In this document: positions 1 to 7,055 of the stretch, one piece after another
Layout of the letters: every line of letters begins with the position of its first letter
How positions within the stretch are numbered: the first letter of the stretch is position 1
Source of the DNA: a virus
Direction: 5' to 3' (one strand)
DNA length: 23,940 nt
IMG/VR virus record: IMGVR_UViG_3300029827_000004
Span: 1 to 23,940 of that record
The notes under the pieces: generated by a model
Told to the model about the DNA's origin: nothing
Seen by the model: the letters and a program-made list of their open reading frames with translations, nothing else
Database searches by the model: none
Position numbers and translations under genes: made by a program

Positions 1-70
1 ATTGGAAAAAAAAGTAATTAATTAAGAAAAAACTGTTCAAAGTCGCTTGTATCAAGGTTTATCAGTTTTA

Positions 71-130
71 TTTTTTTTTATTTTTTTTTATTTATAATGA
101 ATAAAAAAAATAAAAAAAAATAAAAAAAAA
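71..130. repeat. Phased A-tract inverted repeat (20-bp arms, 10-base period)
   Basis: Bases 71-90 are two units of T9A and bases 111-130 are two units of TA9. The arms are exact reverse complements, giving a 20-bp A/T-only stem around a 20-base middle (91-110) that itself contains a further A8 run. The runs recur every 10 bases, close to one helical turn, which is known to give intrinsically curved DNA. As RNA it would be a long weak hairpin. Long homopolymer runs are also prone to sequencing error, so the exact lengths should be treated with care. Confidence 0.75.
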
Positions 131-352
131 TTTAAGATTTTTATTGATAAAAGTGTATCGATACAATTTTTTTAATGGGACTACGATTCTACATTTGTCA
201 AGGGTTACAAGAGATTTTTAAGATTCTTGGGAAATTTTTGTTGCAATCGCAACGTTGCTTTATACAGTATTAATGACATTTTATGAAAACACATTTTTTA
301 TTTGCTACATTGGCTTAAAAATAATCGATGATCGATCAAAAATTCCAAAATC

Positions 353-408
353 TTTCTTAGCTTCCTTTGTTTCCCAGGTAACCCAGGTAAGCCGAAGAAG
401 CTAAGAAA
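353..408 (+). terminator. 12-bp hairpin with 32-base loop, terminator-like
   Basis: Bases 353-364 and 397-408 are perfect reverse complements (TTTCTTAGCTTC / GAAGCTAAGAAA). The loop contains two exact tandem copies of CCCAGGTAA (373-381, 382-390). A T-rich run follows (409-425), so this may end a transcript coming from the left. The unusually long, GC-richer loop is not typical of a plain terminator. It could instead be a small structured RNA or an operator just upstream of the promoter at 437. Confidence 0.5.
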
Positions 409-436
409 TTTATTTTTACATTTTTTCAAAAAAGTA

Positions 437-465
437 TTGACATTGTGTAATTAGTGTAATATAAT
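437..465 (+). promoter_or_regulatory. Consensus sigma70/sigmaA promoter
   Basis: TTGACA at 437-442 and TATAAT at 460-465 are both perfect consensus boxes, separated by the optimal 17 bases. The start of transcription would fall near 472, about 38 bases before the first gene, which has its own AAAGGAGA ribosome binding site (492-499). A perfect match of this kind usually means strong expression by host polymerase unless a repressor covers it, so the gene at 510 is probably transcribed independently of the phage late programme. Confidence 0.85.
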
Positions 466-509
466 GATAGAGTAGTAAAAAATTAAAATTTAAAGGAGAA
501 TAAAAAAAT

Positions 510-887
510 ATGAAAAAAACATTAATAACAAGTATTGTAATGGTAGTATTGGTATTAGGGGTAGTAGTAGTAAGTTCCATATATACGGACTTACGATTTG
601 ATATAGGCGTATTGGTAGATACTACAGTATATAGGGATATTAATGATAATAAGGATATACCTAATACTGAAGATCAATATATGTATAAGACAGTAATAGA
701 AGGTATACATATAATAATACCTTGTAATGACACTTATGCTATAGTACGTGTCAGCAAGACACAAGAATACATAGAAGTATATAGATTCAGGGATATTATA
801 GTATACGTGATATTTATGGCCGTAGTAATATATATGATAAGATTTTTAATTCAATTGAAAAATAAGTCGAAAAATAAATTGAAATAA
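510..887 (+). CDS. Two-pass membrane protein of unknown function
   Basis: This 125-residue protein is not a family I recognise. Residues about 5-24 are a hydrophobic, valine-rich segment after a KK pair, suitable as a signal anchor. About 70 polar residues follow, and then a second hydrophobic segment at about 96-116 with a lysine-rich tail (KNKSKNKLK). The predicted layout is two membrane spans with an outside loop and both ends in the cytoplasm. It has a good ribosome binding site (AAAGGAGA) 10 bases before the ATG and the consensus promoter at 437-465 to itself. Position before the packaging genes and separate transcription fit an accessory (moron-like) gene, for instance one acting at the host envelope. 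A holin is possible but the long middle loop argues against it. Function unknown. Confidence 0.7.
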   Translation: MKKTLITSIVMVVLVLGVVVVSSIYTDLRFDIGVLVDTTVYRDINDNKDIPNTEDQYMYKTVIEGIHIIIPCNDTYAIVRVSKTQEYIEVYRFRDIIVYVIFMAVVIYMIRFLIQLKNKSKNKLK

Positions 888-902
888 AATTGTATTTCAA
901 TT
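877..902 (+). other. Stem-loop over the stop codon
   Basis: Bases 877-886 and 893-902 form a perfect 10-bp A/T-rich stem (AATTGAAATA / TATTTCAATT) with a 6-base loop, overlapping the stop codon of the membrane-protein gene. No T-run follows, so it is more likely an mRNA 3'-end stabiliser, or chance, than an intrinsic terminator. Confidence 0.4.
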
Positions 903-920
903 GTAACATTTGTATATTTG

Positions 921-1028
921 GAAAATTTTGGAATCCGTAAAAATTCTGGAATTTTTCAAAACCGTAGATAGATGTCCCTGCAAAAATTATGTACACCAAA
1001 ATTTAAAATATTAGTTTCCAAAATTTTC
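921..1028. repeat. 13-bp inverted repeat enclosing an inner hairpin
   Basis: Bases 921-933 (GAAAATTTTGGAA) and 1016-1028 (TTCCAAAATTTTC) are perfect reverse complements 82 bases apart. Inside them, 939-945 and 950-956 form a second stem (AAAAATT / AATTTTT, loop CTGG). Nested stems of this sort could be a folded RNA between the two small genes, though AT-only arms arise easily by chance in such a genome. Confidence 0.4.
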
Positions 1029-1048
1029 TAAGTATTCAAATGTTATCC

Positions 1049-1084
1049 AAGTATATATAGTCATTTAAGTATATATAGTCATTT
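1049..1084. repeat. Tandem 18-base repeat, two exact copies
   Basis: AAGTATATATAGTCATTT occurs at 1049-1066 and again at 1067-1084 with no change, followed by the AAG of a partial third copy. It lies 40 bases before the start of the small gene at 1125. Head-to-tail repeats upstream of a gene often serve as binding sites for a regulator. The TATATA core could also be a -10-like element, but no clear -35 partner is seen. Confidence 0.8.
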
Positions 1085-1124
1085 AAGCAACAAAAGAAAT
1101 ATAAGTATTAAGGGGGTATAATTA

Positions 1125-1334
1125 TTGATTATATTATTAATATGTATTATATTAAGTCAAACAAGTATCATAGGATTTCTATCATATAAGTTAATAGAAA
1201 TCAAGAAATTATTAGAAAATGAAAGAATATTGAATGAATTAAGAGTATTAGAAGGTGATAGTGAAAAGACATTTACAAATTTTTATGATTATAGCAATAC
1301 ATTTGAAAATGAAAAGAAGTCAGAACAAGAATAA
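1125..1334 (+). CDS. Small single-pass membrane protein, unknown
   Basis: The gene uses a TTG start preceded by a strong AGGGGGT ribosome binding site (1111-1117, 8 bases before the start). Residues 1-21 are a hydrophobic membrane segment. Residues about 22-45 are charged and helical (EIKKLLENERILNELRVLE) with heptad-like spacing that may form a coiled coil, and the tail is acidic. This is the shape of many small phage envelope proteins, such as spanin or XhlA-like proteins, but no lysis partner is next to it and no specific family can be named. A terminator follows directly, so this gene is the last of its transcript. Confidence 0.65.
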   Translation: MIILLICIILSQTSIIGFLSYKLIEIKKLLENERILNELRVLEGDSEKTFTNFYDYSNTFENEKKSEQE

Positions 1335-1342
1335 AATAAACT

Positions 1343-1380
1343 AAAAGAATAACCCTTCGACTTGAGTTATTCTTTTTTTT
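1343..1380 (+). terminator. Rho-independent terminator
   Basis: A perfect 11-bp stem (AAAAGAATAAC at 1343-1353, GTTATTCTTTT at 1366-1376) with a 12-base loop runs straight into a T-run up to 1382. It lies 9 bases after the stop codon of the small membrane-protein gene and ends that transcript. Confidence 0.85.
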
Positions 1381-1589
1381 TTATGATTATTAATTAAAAA
1401 TTGTAAGTAGATATAAATAAATAATTAGTTTATATATATTATATATTATTTTAATTATTTAATAATGTAAATACTATTATTAAAAAAAAATAAATAATAA
1501 ATCAATATATTTAAAACCTGAATTGAATAAAAATGTTATAGATTTACAGAAAAGATAAGAAATTATACATAAAATTTCATATATTTTAT

Positions 1590-1629
1590 AAAAAGACTTG
1601 TGTTTTAATAAAATACAAGTCTTTTTTTT
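1590..1629 (+). terminator. Strong bidirectional terminator with no gene before it
   Basis: Bases 1590-1606 and 1610-1626 form a 17-bp stem with one G:T pair and a 3-base loop, flanked by an A-run on the left and T8 on the right, so it can work in both directions. The stretch 1381-1589 before it has no gene on either strand. It is therefore a back-up to the terminator at 1343, the end of a small RNA, or an attenuator in the leader of the packaging genes. Confidence 0.8.
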
Positions 1630-1707
1630 GTATTTTACGTAACATAGAGTATTAATATGAGATATAATGAAATAAACACAATAAAAACTCTAAAAGGAGG
1701 TAATTTT

Positions 1708-2436
1708 ATGTCAAACGTATTCTCAGATAAATTTGATGATAATTTTACAAATTTTATAAAAAATTCAGGATATTACAAATCTTACCTTCACACAAGGAGT
1801 TGTAGGATTTGTAAATTACCTAAGAAAATACGAGAAAAAATAGACATAATGATATTAGAAGATTCAGATCATTTAAAAATTCAATTATATCTAACTGAAC
1901 AATTTCCAAAAATATTTAAATCTACTAATCATTTAAAAGATTTAATAGATTCACATAAAAAATATTTACCATACATGTTGGAAGATACAGCAATCAAGAC
2001 AATTTTTAAGAGAGCAAGGTATATTGTAGAAAATAAAAACATAGAAGATTTAACAGCTAAAGAAAAAGCCAAAATGATTAGTGAGATAGAAGCAGAACTT
2101 ATAAAAGAGTATTCAGATATGGAGAATGAAAGAATATCATTGGTCAATGTAATGTTTAAAGAAACAATGCCACTTATATTAACCAGATTACATGCTTCAA
2201 TTGTAGAAGGTACAGCAAAAGAAATTAAGACACTTACAGAAGCAAGTAACATGGTATTCAAAATGTCGACTGCTATGGCGGCATCTAATTTATCAACAAA
2301 AGCGATTGATGAAGAGTCAATTAAGCCAGAGGAAGTCGATTTCTCAAAATTGGATGAAGAACCAGAAGAAACTTTAAAATCAAATGTATTATCATTAACT
2401 GAAAGAATTAATAAGGCAACTAAAGGGGTAATATAA
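1708..2436 (+). CDS. Putative terminase small subunit
   Basis: This 242-residue protein lies directly before the large terminase, where the DNA-recognising small subunit normally sits, and that position is the main evidence. Near the N terminus is a CxxC pair (RSCRICKLP), then a stretch of short helices (about residues 38-85) that could be a helix-turn-helix. The rest is charged and helical, as expected for a ring-forming packaging protein. I chose the ATG at 1708 because AAAGGAGG lies at 1693-1700, 7 bases before it. An in-frame ATG at 1657 would add 17 residues encoded across that ribosome binding site, so it is unlikely. The next gene starts immediately after this stop. Identity is inferred; no specific family was recognised. 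Confidence 0.6.
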   Translation: MSNVFSDKFDDNFTNFIKNSGYYKSYLHTRSCRICKLPKKIREKIDIMILEDSDHLKIQLYLTEQFPKIFKSTNHLKDLIDSHKKYLPYMLEDTAIKTIFKRARYIVENKNIEDLTAKEKAKMISEIEAELIKEYSDMENERISLVNVMFKETMPLILTRLHASIVEGTAKEIKTLTEASNMVFKMSTAMAASNLSTKAIDEESIKPEEVDFSKLDEEPEETLKSNVLSLTERINKATKGVI

Positions 2437-3975
2437 ATGATACAACCTGTAAACATAAAAATTCCAGAATATCCATTTCCTACTGATTATATTGATAGGT
2501 GGGAAAAAGAAACAATAGCAGTAAGAGATTGTTTTTGGAAAGCAACTTTACAGGAAAGACGTAAGTTTGCTAAATTAAACCCTTGTATTTTTGGGGAACA
2601 GTATATAAAGCCATATATAAGAAGATGGAATACAGAAACAGCAAAGCATCAATATTATATGATGTTTGAAGCATTACGACATGAATCTATAGTAATTCAT
2701 ATCCCTGTTGAACATGCTAAAAGTACATGGTTTAGTTTAGTATTGCCTTTATGGTTCTTAATCAATGATAGAAATACTCATGGTGCTATTCTTTCCAATA
2801 CATCTACACAGGCCAGTGGTTTTTTATCAGCTATAAAATGGCATATAGAGGAAAATGATAGATTGCATAATGATTTTCCAGAATTAATGCCAGATTATGA
2901 TAGAAAATGGACAGAGAAAGAAATAATGGTGGTCAGGGATAAGACAATGCAAGGTCGTGACCCTTCAATAATTGCTAGAGGAACGGGGAATGCTGTACTT
3001 GGTACTAGGTTAGAATGGGTAATAGCTGATGATGTATGTGATTTAGATAATACGGCGAATGAGATACAAAGACAGAAGACACTTAGTTGGTGGAATGAGA
3101 TAATTGACTCAAGGGTAGTTGAACATGGACGTAAGATTGTAATAGGTACACTCCAACATAATAATGATTTGTTATGTACATTATCTAGTAATAAGTATTA
3201 TAAGTATATCTGTTTAAAAGCACTTGCTAATAATAATGTTCCATTATGGTCTAAGTATTGGTCTTTATCAAGATTGAAAAAGAAAAAAGAAACTATAGGC
3301 TCTTTGGCTTTTGCAAAAGTAATGCAGAATGATAGGCATGTTAGTTCTAATAAATCTTTGAAGGTTGAATGGTTACAATTTTATGGAGCAGGTGAAAAAT
3401 ATAATTTTGATATAAAAGATGATGATGTTGATATTTATATTGCGATTGATCCTGCAATTGCAGATGATAAGACTACAGCAGAAAAAAGAAGGTTAGATAA
3501 ATTTGCTCTTGCTGTAATTGGACTTGATAAAGTTACCAAGCATATGTTCTTATGGGATTATGATACAAATTATTATACATTTCCAGAGCAAATAAAGTTA
3601 ATTGATAAATATTATAAGAAATATTCAAATATAAATACTGTCAAAAAAGTTGGTATAGAGCAAGCAGCATTTCAGAAAGCATTGAAACAACAGGCTTTCT
3701 TGTTAAAATCTTTACCGCCAGTAATAGGAGTAAATACAGGTACACAAAGTAAAGCCACTAAGATTGAGTCATTTGGTGTATACTGTGAGACAAAGAGATT
3801 TTTCATACAAAAAACTCATAATGAATTTATAGATGAATTTATAGAATTTGAGCCAGGTGGAAGGTCACCTAATATTCTTGATGCTTGTACGGTGGCAGTT
3901 GCAATGATAAAAGGTGTAGCTACTGTTTCAGATATAAGAATATATCAAAAAAAGAAATTTAATTATAATTGGTAA
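2437..3975 (+). CDS. terL: Terminase large subunit (packaging ATPase and nuclease)
   Basis: This is the motor that pumps DNA into the prohead and cuts it. The 512-residue protein shows a deviant Walker A (VEHAKST, residues 91-97), a Walker B (WVIADD, 194-199) and a coupling-motif candidate (VIGTLQH, 235-241). The RNase H-like nuclease follows, with acidic residues D338 (IAIDPA), E408 (GIEQ) and D482 (LDAC). This order and the IEQAAFQKAL segment match the terminase group with the psiM2 ORF9-type C-terminal domain, as in Mu gp28-like enzymes. Full length, no damage seen. Its ATG directly follows the small-subunit stop; AAAGGGG (2422-2428) inside the upstream gene is the ribosome binding site, implying coupled translation. 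Confidence 0.92.
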   Translation: MIQPVNIKIPEYPFPTDYIDRWEKETIAVRDCFWKATLQERRKFAKLNPCIFGEQYIKPYIRRWNTETAKHQYYMMFEALRHESIVIHIPVEHAKSTWFSLVLPLWFLINDRNTHGAILSNTSTQASGFLSAIKWHIEENDRLHNDFPELMPDYDRKWTEKEIMVVRDKTMQGRDPSIIARGTGNAVLGTRLEWVIADDVCDLDNTANEIQRQKTLSWWNEIIDSRVVEHGRKIVIGTLQHNNDLLCTLSSNKYYKYICLKALANNNVPLWSKYWSLSRLKKKKETIGSLAFAKVMQNDRHVSSNKSLKVEWLQFYGAGEKYNFDIKDDDVDIYIAIDPAIADDKTTAEKRRLDKFALAVIGLDKVTKHMFLWDYDTNYYTFPEQIKLIDKYYKKYSNINTVKKVGIEQAAFQKALKQQAFLLKSLPPVIGVNTGTQSKATKIESFGVYCETKRFFIQKTHNEFIDEFIEFEPGGRSPNILDACTVAVAMIKGVATVSDIRIYQKKKFNYNW

Positions 3976-3991
3976 AAGGAGAGATTTATTA

Positions 3992-4492
3992 ATGAATGAT
4001 GAAAGATTTAGAGAAATTGAAAAAATTTTAGAATTTGGAAAAATGGTCCTTGATATAGAAAAAATAATAATGTCAACAAAATATATGAAACAGCATCAAA
4101 GTGTAATAAGTGTAATGAAGAATATTAAAAATGAATTAGTAGATGAAATATCAAGTTATTATAAAGAACCTACATATTCAGTAGATAATTCTACAATTAC
4201 ACTAGAATCTTTAAAAGAAAAGGTTATATCAGAACCAATTTTAGAAGCAACATCAGAATCAGATGTAAAATATACAACTGAGGAAGTTTCAAATGTTGAA
4301 GGACCTGTTAATGTTGATAATTATAAATCAGATTTAAATAATAAAATTAGAGAATCATTAGCTCATGATGATAAAGTAGAAGATATACAATTTTCTGAGG
4401 AAGCTAAGATTAAAAATAAAGATAATACATTAATAGAAGTTACTAAAGAAAAAAGAAGGAAACCAGATGCTTATTCAAAAAAGAAAAAATAG
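3992..4492 (+). CDS. Unknown protein between terminase and portal
   Basis: This 166-residue, mostly charged protein is not a family I recognise. The first half is helical. The middle (about 65-130) is rich in E, D, S and T and looks disordered. The end is strongly basic (KEKRRKPDAYSKKKK), which would suit binding to nucleic acid. It starts at an ATG 16 bases after the large terminase stop, behind an AAAGGAGAG site, and is followed 41 bases later by the portal. The position suggests a packaging or head-assembly helper; that is inference from context only. Confidence 0.65.
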   Translation: MNDERFREIEKILEFGKMVLDIEKIIMSTKYMKQHQSVISVMKNIKNELVDEISSYYKEPTYSVDNSTITLESLKEKVISEPILEATSESDVKYTTEEVSNVEGPVNVDNYKSDLNNKIRESLAHDDKVEDIQFSEEAKIKNKDNTLIEVTKEKRRKPDAYSKKKK

Positions 4493-4533
4493 AAACTTAA
4501 TAAAATTTTAATTCTATAGAAAGGGGGAGAATT

Positions 4534-6291
4534 ATGGCTAAAATTTATGATGTAAATGGTAAAATTATTTCAGTGACTAGAAAACCATCTAAAACGGAAT
4601 TAGGTGGTACTGGTAGAACATCATCTATATATAAACAAATACAATTAAGTACTGATGAATATTTAGCAGCTTTAAAATATCCTAATGATATTTCTATTTA
4701 TGAAAAAATGGGAAGGTCAGATGCTCAAGTTAAAGCAGTATTATTAATGCTTTCATTACCTATTCGTTCTACACAATGGTTTATCAGGTCAAAAGATGGA
4801 TCAAGTAAAGCTAAAAAGATAGCATCTTTTGTTGAAGAATGTTTATTTGGTGGCTATGGAATAGGTTTGCAACTTGGATTTGATGATTTTATTAGAAATG
4901 TAACAACTATGTTTCAATTTGGACATAGTATTTTTGAGAAAGTATTTGAAATAAAAAAAGGTCAATATAAGTGGAAGAAGTTTGCAGTTAGACCTCAATC
5001 AACTATATATGATATTTATTATGATAATGCAGGTGATTTGCAATCAATTGATCAATACATGATTCATAATAATTGGGAAACTGTGAACATACCTATACAA
5101 AAATTATTGTTTTTCTCACATGATATGCAGCAAGGTAATGTAAGAGGTATATCAGTTCTCAGGGCGGCTTATAAACATTGGAAGATAAAAGATTATTTAT
5201 ATAAGATTGTAAATATAGGAATTGAAAGAAATTTTGTAGGTACACCAATACTTACATTACCTGAGAATTATACACAAGAAGACAAGGAATTGGCTGATGA
5301 AATTGTTACAACGTTAAGAAGTTCAGAATATGGTGGAGTTAGATTACCTGATGGATTTGTATTAGAAATGTTCGAAGGAAAAAGGACATTAGCAGATGTA
5401 CAACCATATATAGACCATCAGGATTTGGCAATAGCTAAAAGTATAGTCGCACAATTTATGAATTTAGGTTCAGGAAATTCAACTAGTGGTTCTTTTGCAT
5501 TATCCAGTGATCAATCAGAAATGTTCTTGATGATGTTGGATTCTGCAGCAAAAAATATATGTAATATAATAAATTGTCATGCTATACCTGAATTAGTAGG
5601 GTATAATTTTGCATCCGATTTATATCCAATACTTTCATTTAAATCTATGAATAGTACTAAACTTATAAATGCTCTTAAAACTTTAGTTGATGGTAAACTT
5701 GTATTACCTGATGATGATTTAGAAGTTTATATAAGAGACATGTTAGATTTACCAGAACAAAACCCTGCACAGTCTAGGGAAGAAGCAATTGAGCAATTTA
5801 AACAAAATAAATTAAGTATTCAACAGGGTAATAATAAGATTCCAGAAACTAATAAGTCTAAAACACCTATTGATAATACAAGCAAGCAAAATCAATATAA
5901 AGATAAAATAAAAAATGATAAGATAAATAAAAATATGAAAGAGAATTCAAGTAATATTAAATTTTCTGAAATTTCTATGGAAGCGTTAACATGTCTTAAA
6001 GATTTAATTAAAAAGCAATTGATTAAATTGAATGAGAAAGCACAAGAAATGGACATTAATAATTTGTCGAGTATAAAAATTCAGTATAAAGGTGAATTGT
6101 CTAAATTTATAAATGATTTATTGAAAAATGAATTAAAATTTAAAGAATCAGATATTAAGTTTACGGCAAAATCTAATATTATTTCAAATACTATATCAGA
6201 AAAAGTAAAATCTATGTTTTTAAATGAATATATTAATAATACTTATTTAGATATAGATATAATTACACAGGATATCATAAATGAATTATAA
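4534..6291 (+). CDS. Portal protein, Mu gp29-like (DUF935), with C-terminal extension
   Basis: The portal is the ring at one head vertex through which DNA enters and leaves. Residues about 1-420 read as the DUF935 family of Mu gp29. Supporting segments are SDAQVKAVLLMLSLPIRSTQW near the N terminus, the conserved region AKSIVAQFMNLGSGNSTSGS (about 300-320), and LSSDQSEMFLMML. After it comes a low-complexity N/K-rich linker (about 440-475) and then a separate helical, charged domain (about 475-585) not expected in a plain gp29. The ribosome binding site is AAAGGGGG. No Mu gpF-like minor head gene follows, so the extra domain may take over part of that role. The portal call is secure; the extension's function is not. 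Confidence 0.85.
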   Translation: MAKIYDVNGKIISVTRKPSKTELGGTGRTSSIYKQIQLSTDEYLAALKYPNDISIYEKMGRSDAQVKAVLLMLSLPIRSTQWFIRSKDGSSKAKKIASFVEECLFGGYGIGLQLGFDDFIRNVTTMFQFGHSIFEKVFEIKKGQYKWKKFAVRPQSTIYDIYYDNAGDLQSIDQYMIHNNWETVNIPIQKLLFFSHDMQQGNVRGISVLRAAYKHWKIKDYLYKIVNIGIERNFVGTPILTLPENYTQEDKELADEIVTTLRSSEYGGVRLPDGFVLEMFEGKRTLADVQPYIDHQDLAIAKSIVAQFMNLGSGNSTSGSFALSSDQSEMFLMMLDSAAKNICNIINCHAIPELVGYNFASDLYPILSFKSMNSTKLINALKTLVDGKLVLPDDDLEVYIRDMLDLPEQNPAQSREEAIEQFKQNKLSIQQGNNKIPETNKSKTPIDNTSKQNQYKDKIKNDKINKNMKENSSNIKFSEISMEALTCLKDLIKKQLIKLNEKAQEMDINNLSSIKIQYKGELSKFINDLLKNELKFKESDIKFTAKSNIISNTISEKVKSMFLNEYINNTYLDIDIITQDIINEL

Positions 6292-6304
6292 AATTGAAAA
6301 ATAA

Positions 6305-6334
6305 TTGACGAAAAATGAACTACTATGGTACAAT
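6305..6334 (+). promoter_or_regulatory. Extended -10 promoter for the head module
   Basis: TTGACG (6305-6310) and TACAAT (6329-6334) are separated by 18 bases, and TGG directly precedes the -10 box, giving an extended -10 element. Transcription would start near 6341, leaving a leader of about 200 bases before the ATG at 6539. It would give the head genes a start separate from the packaging genes. An 8-base inverted repeat (TGACGAAA 6306-6313, TTTCGTCA 6376-6383) covers the -35 region and could be an operator. Confidence 0.7.
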
Positions 6335-6408
6335 TAAGTTATTCTAAATCTTATGTAAATAATATAATCAACAAGTTTCGTCATTAAGTCGATTCGATTG
6401 TAAGATTA

Positions 6409-6449
6409 AAAAGATTTATGAACTTTTCTAGCAATTTAATGAATCTTTT
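6409..6449 (+). other. Stem-loop in the head-module leader
   Basis: Bases 6409-6419 (AAAAGATTTAT) and 6439-6449 (ATGAATCTTTT) form an 11-bp stem with one G:T pair and a 19-base loop. It lies about 90 bases before the first start codon. No T-run follows, so it is not a terminator. It may shape the leader or protect the mRNA 5' part. Confidence 0.4.
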
Positions 6450-6538
6450 CATTGGAAGAAAAGAAGACGGATTGTATTAATAGTTTATTTTCGTGTTTGA
6501 ATATTTCAATTTTTAATATAAATAAAGAAGGTGGTTTA

Positions 6539-7054
6539 ATGTCTGGTATAAGACGTATTGATGGAAATTATATTAAATCACAAGCGGGCAGTAGTTCAGT
6601 CGCTATAACAAGACCAGCGAATACTACAGCATATACAGCAGGTGATGTTGTAGGCACAAATCCAGCTACAAATTTAGAATTTACAAATATTTTACCAGAA
6701 TCGGGACAACATTTTTATATAACTGATGCAAAAATAGAAGTAGAAAAGTCAAGTGTTCCTGCAGGTATGAGTTCATTCACATTACACTTATATGATGCAA
6801 CACCGACAGCAATAACAGATAATTCAGCATGGACTTTATTATTAGCTGATGGAGGTAAATATTTAGGTAGTATTCAATTTAGTACTCCTGTAGATTTAGG
6901 AACAACTTTAATTTATTGGTTAGAAAATATTAATATAAAGAGGAAATTAGCTACTGGAAGTACGAGTATTTATGGTCAACTTGTTACTGATGCAGGGTGG
7001 ACACCAGGGAGTGAAGATGTAATTAATATTGATCTGGAGACAGTAGGTGCATAA
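6539..7054 (+). CDS. Putative virion surface/head protein
   Basis: This 171-residue protein is beta-rich and weakly charged. It opens with a segment (TRPANTTAYTAGDVVGTNP) that I recall from hypothetical proteins encoded in many phage structural clusters. It has no visible enzyme motif, signal peptide or membrane span. I use the ATG at 6539 because AAGGTGGT (6528-6535) lies just before it; the longer frame from a TTG at 6452 adds 29 residues without a good ribosome binding site. It is first in the head transcript and the next gene overlaps or abuts its stop, so co-expression with virion genes is clear. A head decoration or fibre role is inferred. Confidence 0.6.
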   Translation: MSGIRRIDGNYIKSQAGSSSVAITRPANTTAYTAGDVVGTNPATNLEFTNILPESGQHFYITDAKIEVEKSSVPAGMSSFTLHLYDATPTAITDNSAWTLLLADGGKYLGSIQFSTPVDLGTTLIYWLENINIKRKLATGSTSIYGQLVTDAGWTPGSEDVINIDLETVGA

Positions 7055-7055
7055 A

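Larger units (their letters stand above)
1..509. other. Non-coding left region with bent-DNA, palindromes and a promoter
   Basis: I see no convincing gene on either strand in these 509 bases. The stretch holds a pair of phased A/T-tract arms (71-130), a 12-base perfect palindrome (154-165, TGTATCGATACA), a 10-base palindrome (249-258, GCAACGTTGC) next to a third copy of its half-site, a double ATCGAT (324-336), a long-looped hairpin (353-408) and a consensus promoter (437-465). The density of symmetric sites suggests a control region, but nothing here says which protein would bind it. Confidence 0.6.
1335..1707. other. Non-coding gap before the packaging genes
   Basis: These 373 bases hold two terminators (1343-1380, 1590-1629) and otherwise almost pure A/T sequence with no supported gene. 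Possible but weak promoter signals are TATAAT at 1663-1668 with GTAACA 18 bases upstream (1639-1644), which would start a transcript near 1675, and TTTACA at 1543-1548 with a poor -10 (TACATA, 1566-1571). The first would give the packaging operon its own start after the terminator. Confidence 0.5.

Noticed and set aside
1657-1707. Longer N terminus for the small terminase from ATG 1657
   Set aside because: The added 17 codons run across the AAAGGAGG site that serves the ATG at 1708, and no ribosome binding site precedes 1657.
1929-2456. 175-codon open frame on the - strand over the small terminase gene
   Set aside because: It mirrors a well-supported + strand gene, has no ribosome binding site, and its composition is that expected of a reverse-complement shadow. 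The same holds for the - strand frames at 814-999, 6947-7147, 8612-9076, 12438-12785, 13785-14000, 15447-15865, 16740-17342, 17865-18050 and 21321-21506.
6306-6383. 8-base inverted repeat TGACGAAA / TTTCGTCA as a certain operator
   Set aside because: Short and 62 bases apart; may be chance. Kept only as a remark on the promoter.
6452-6538. Longer N terminus (TTG 6452) for the first head-module protein
   Set aside because: No ribosome binding site; composition is unlike the rest of the protein; AAGGTGGT fits the ATG at 6539.
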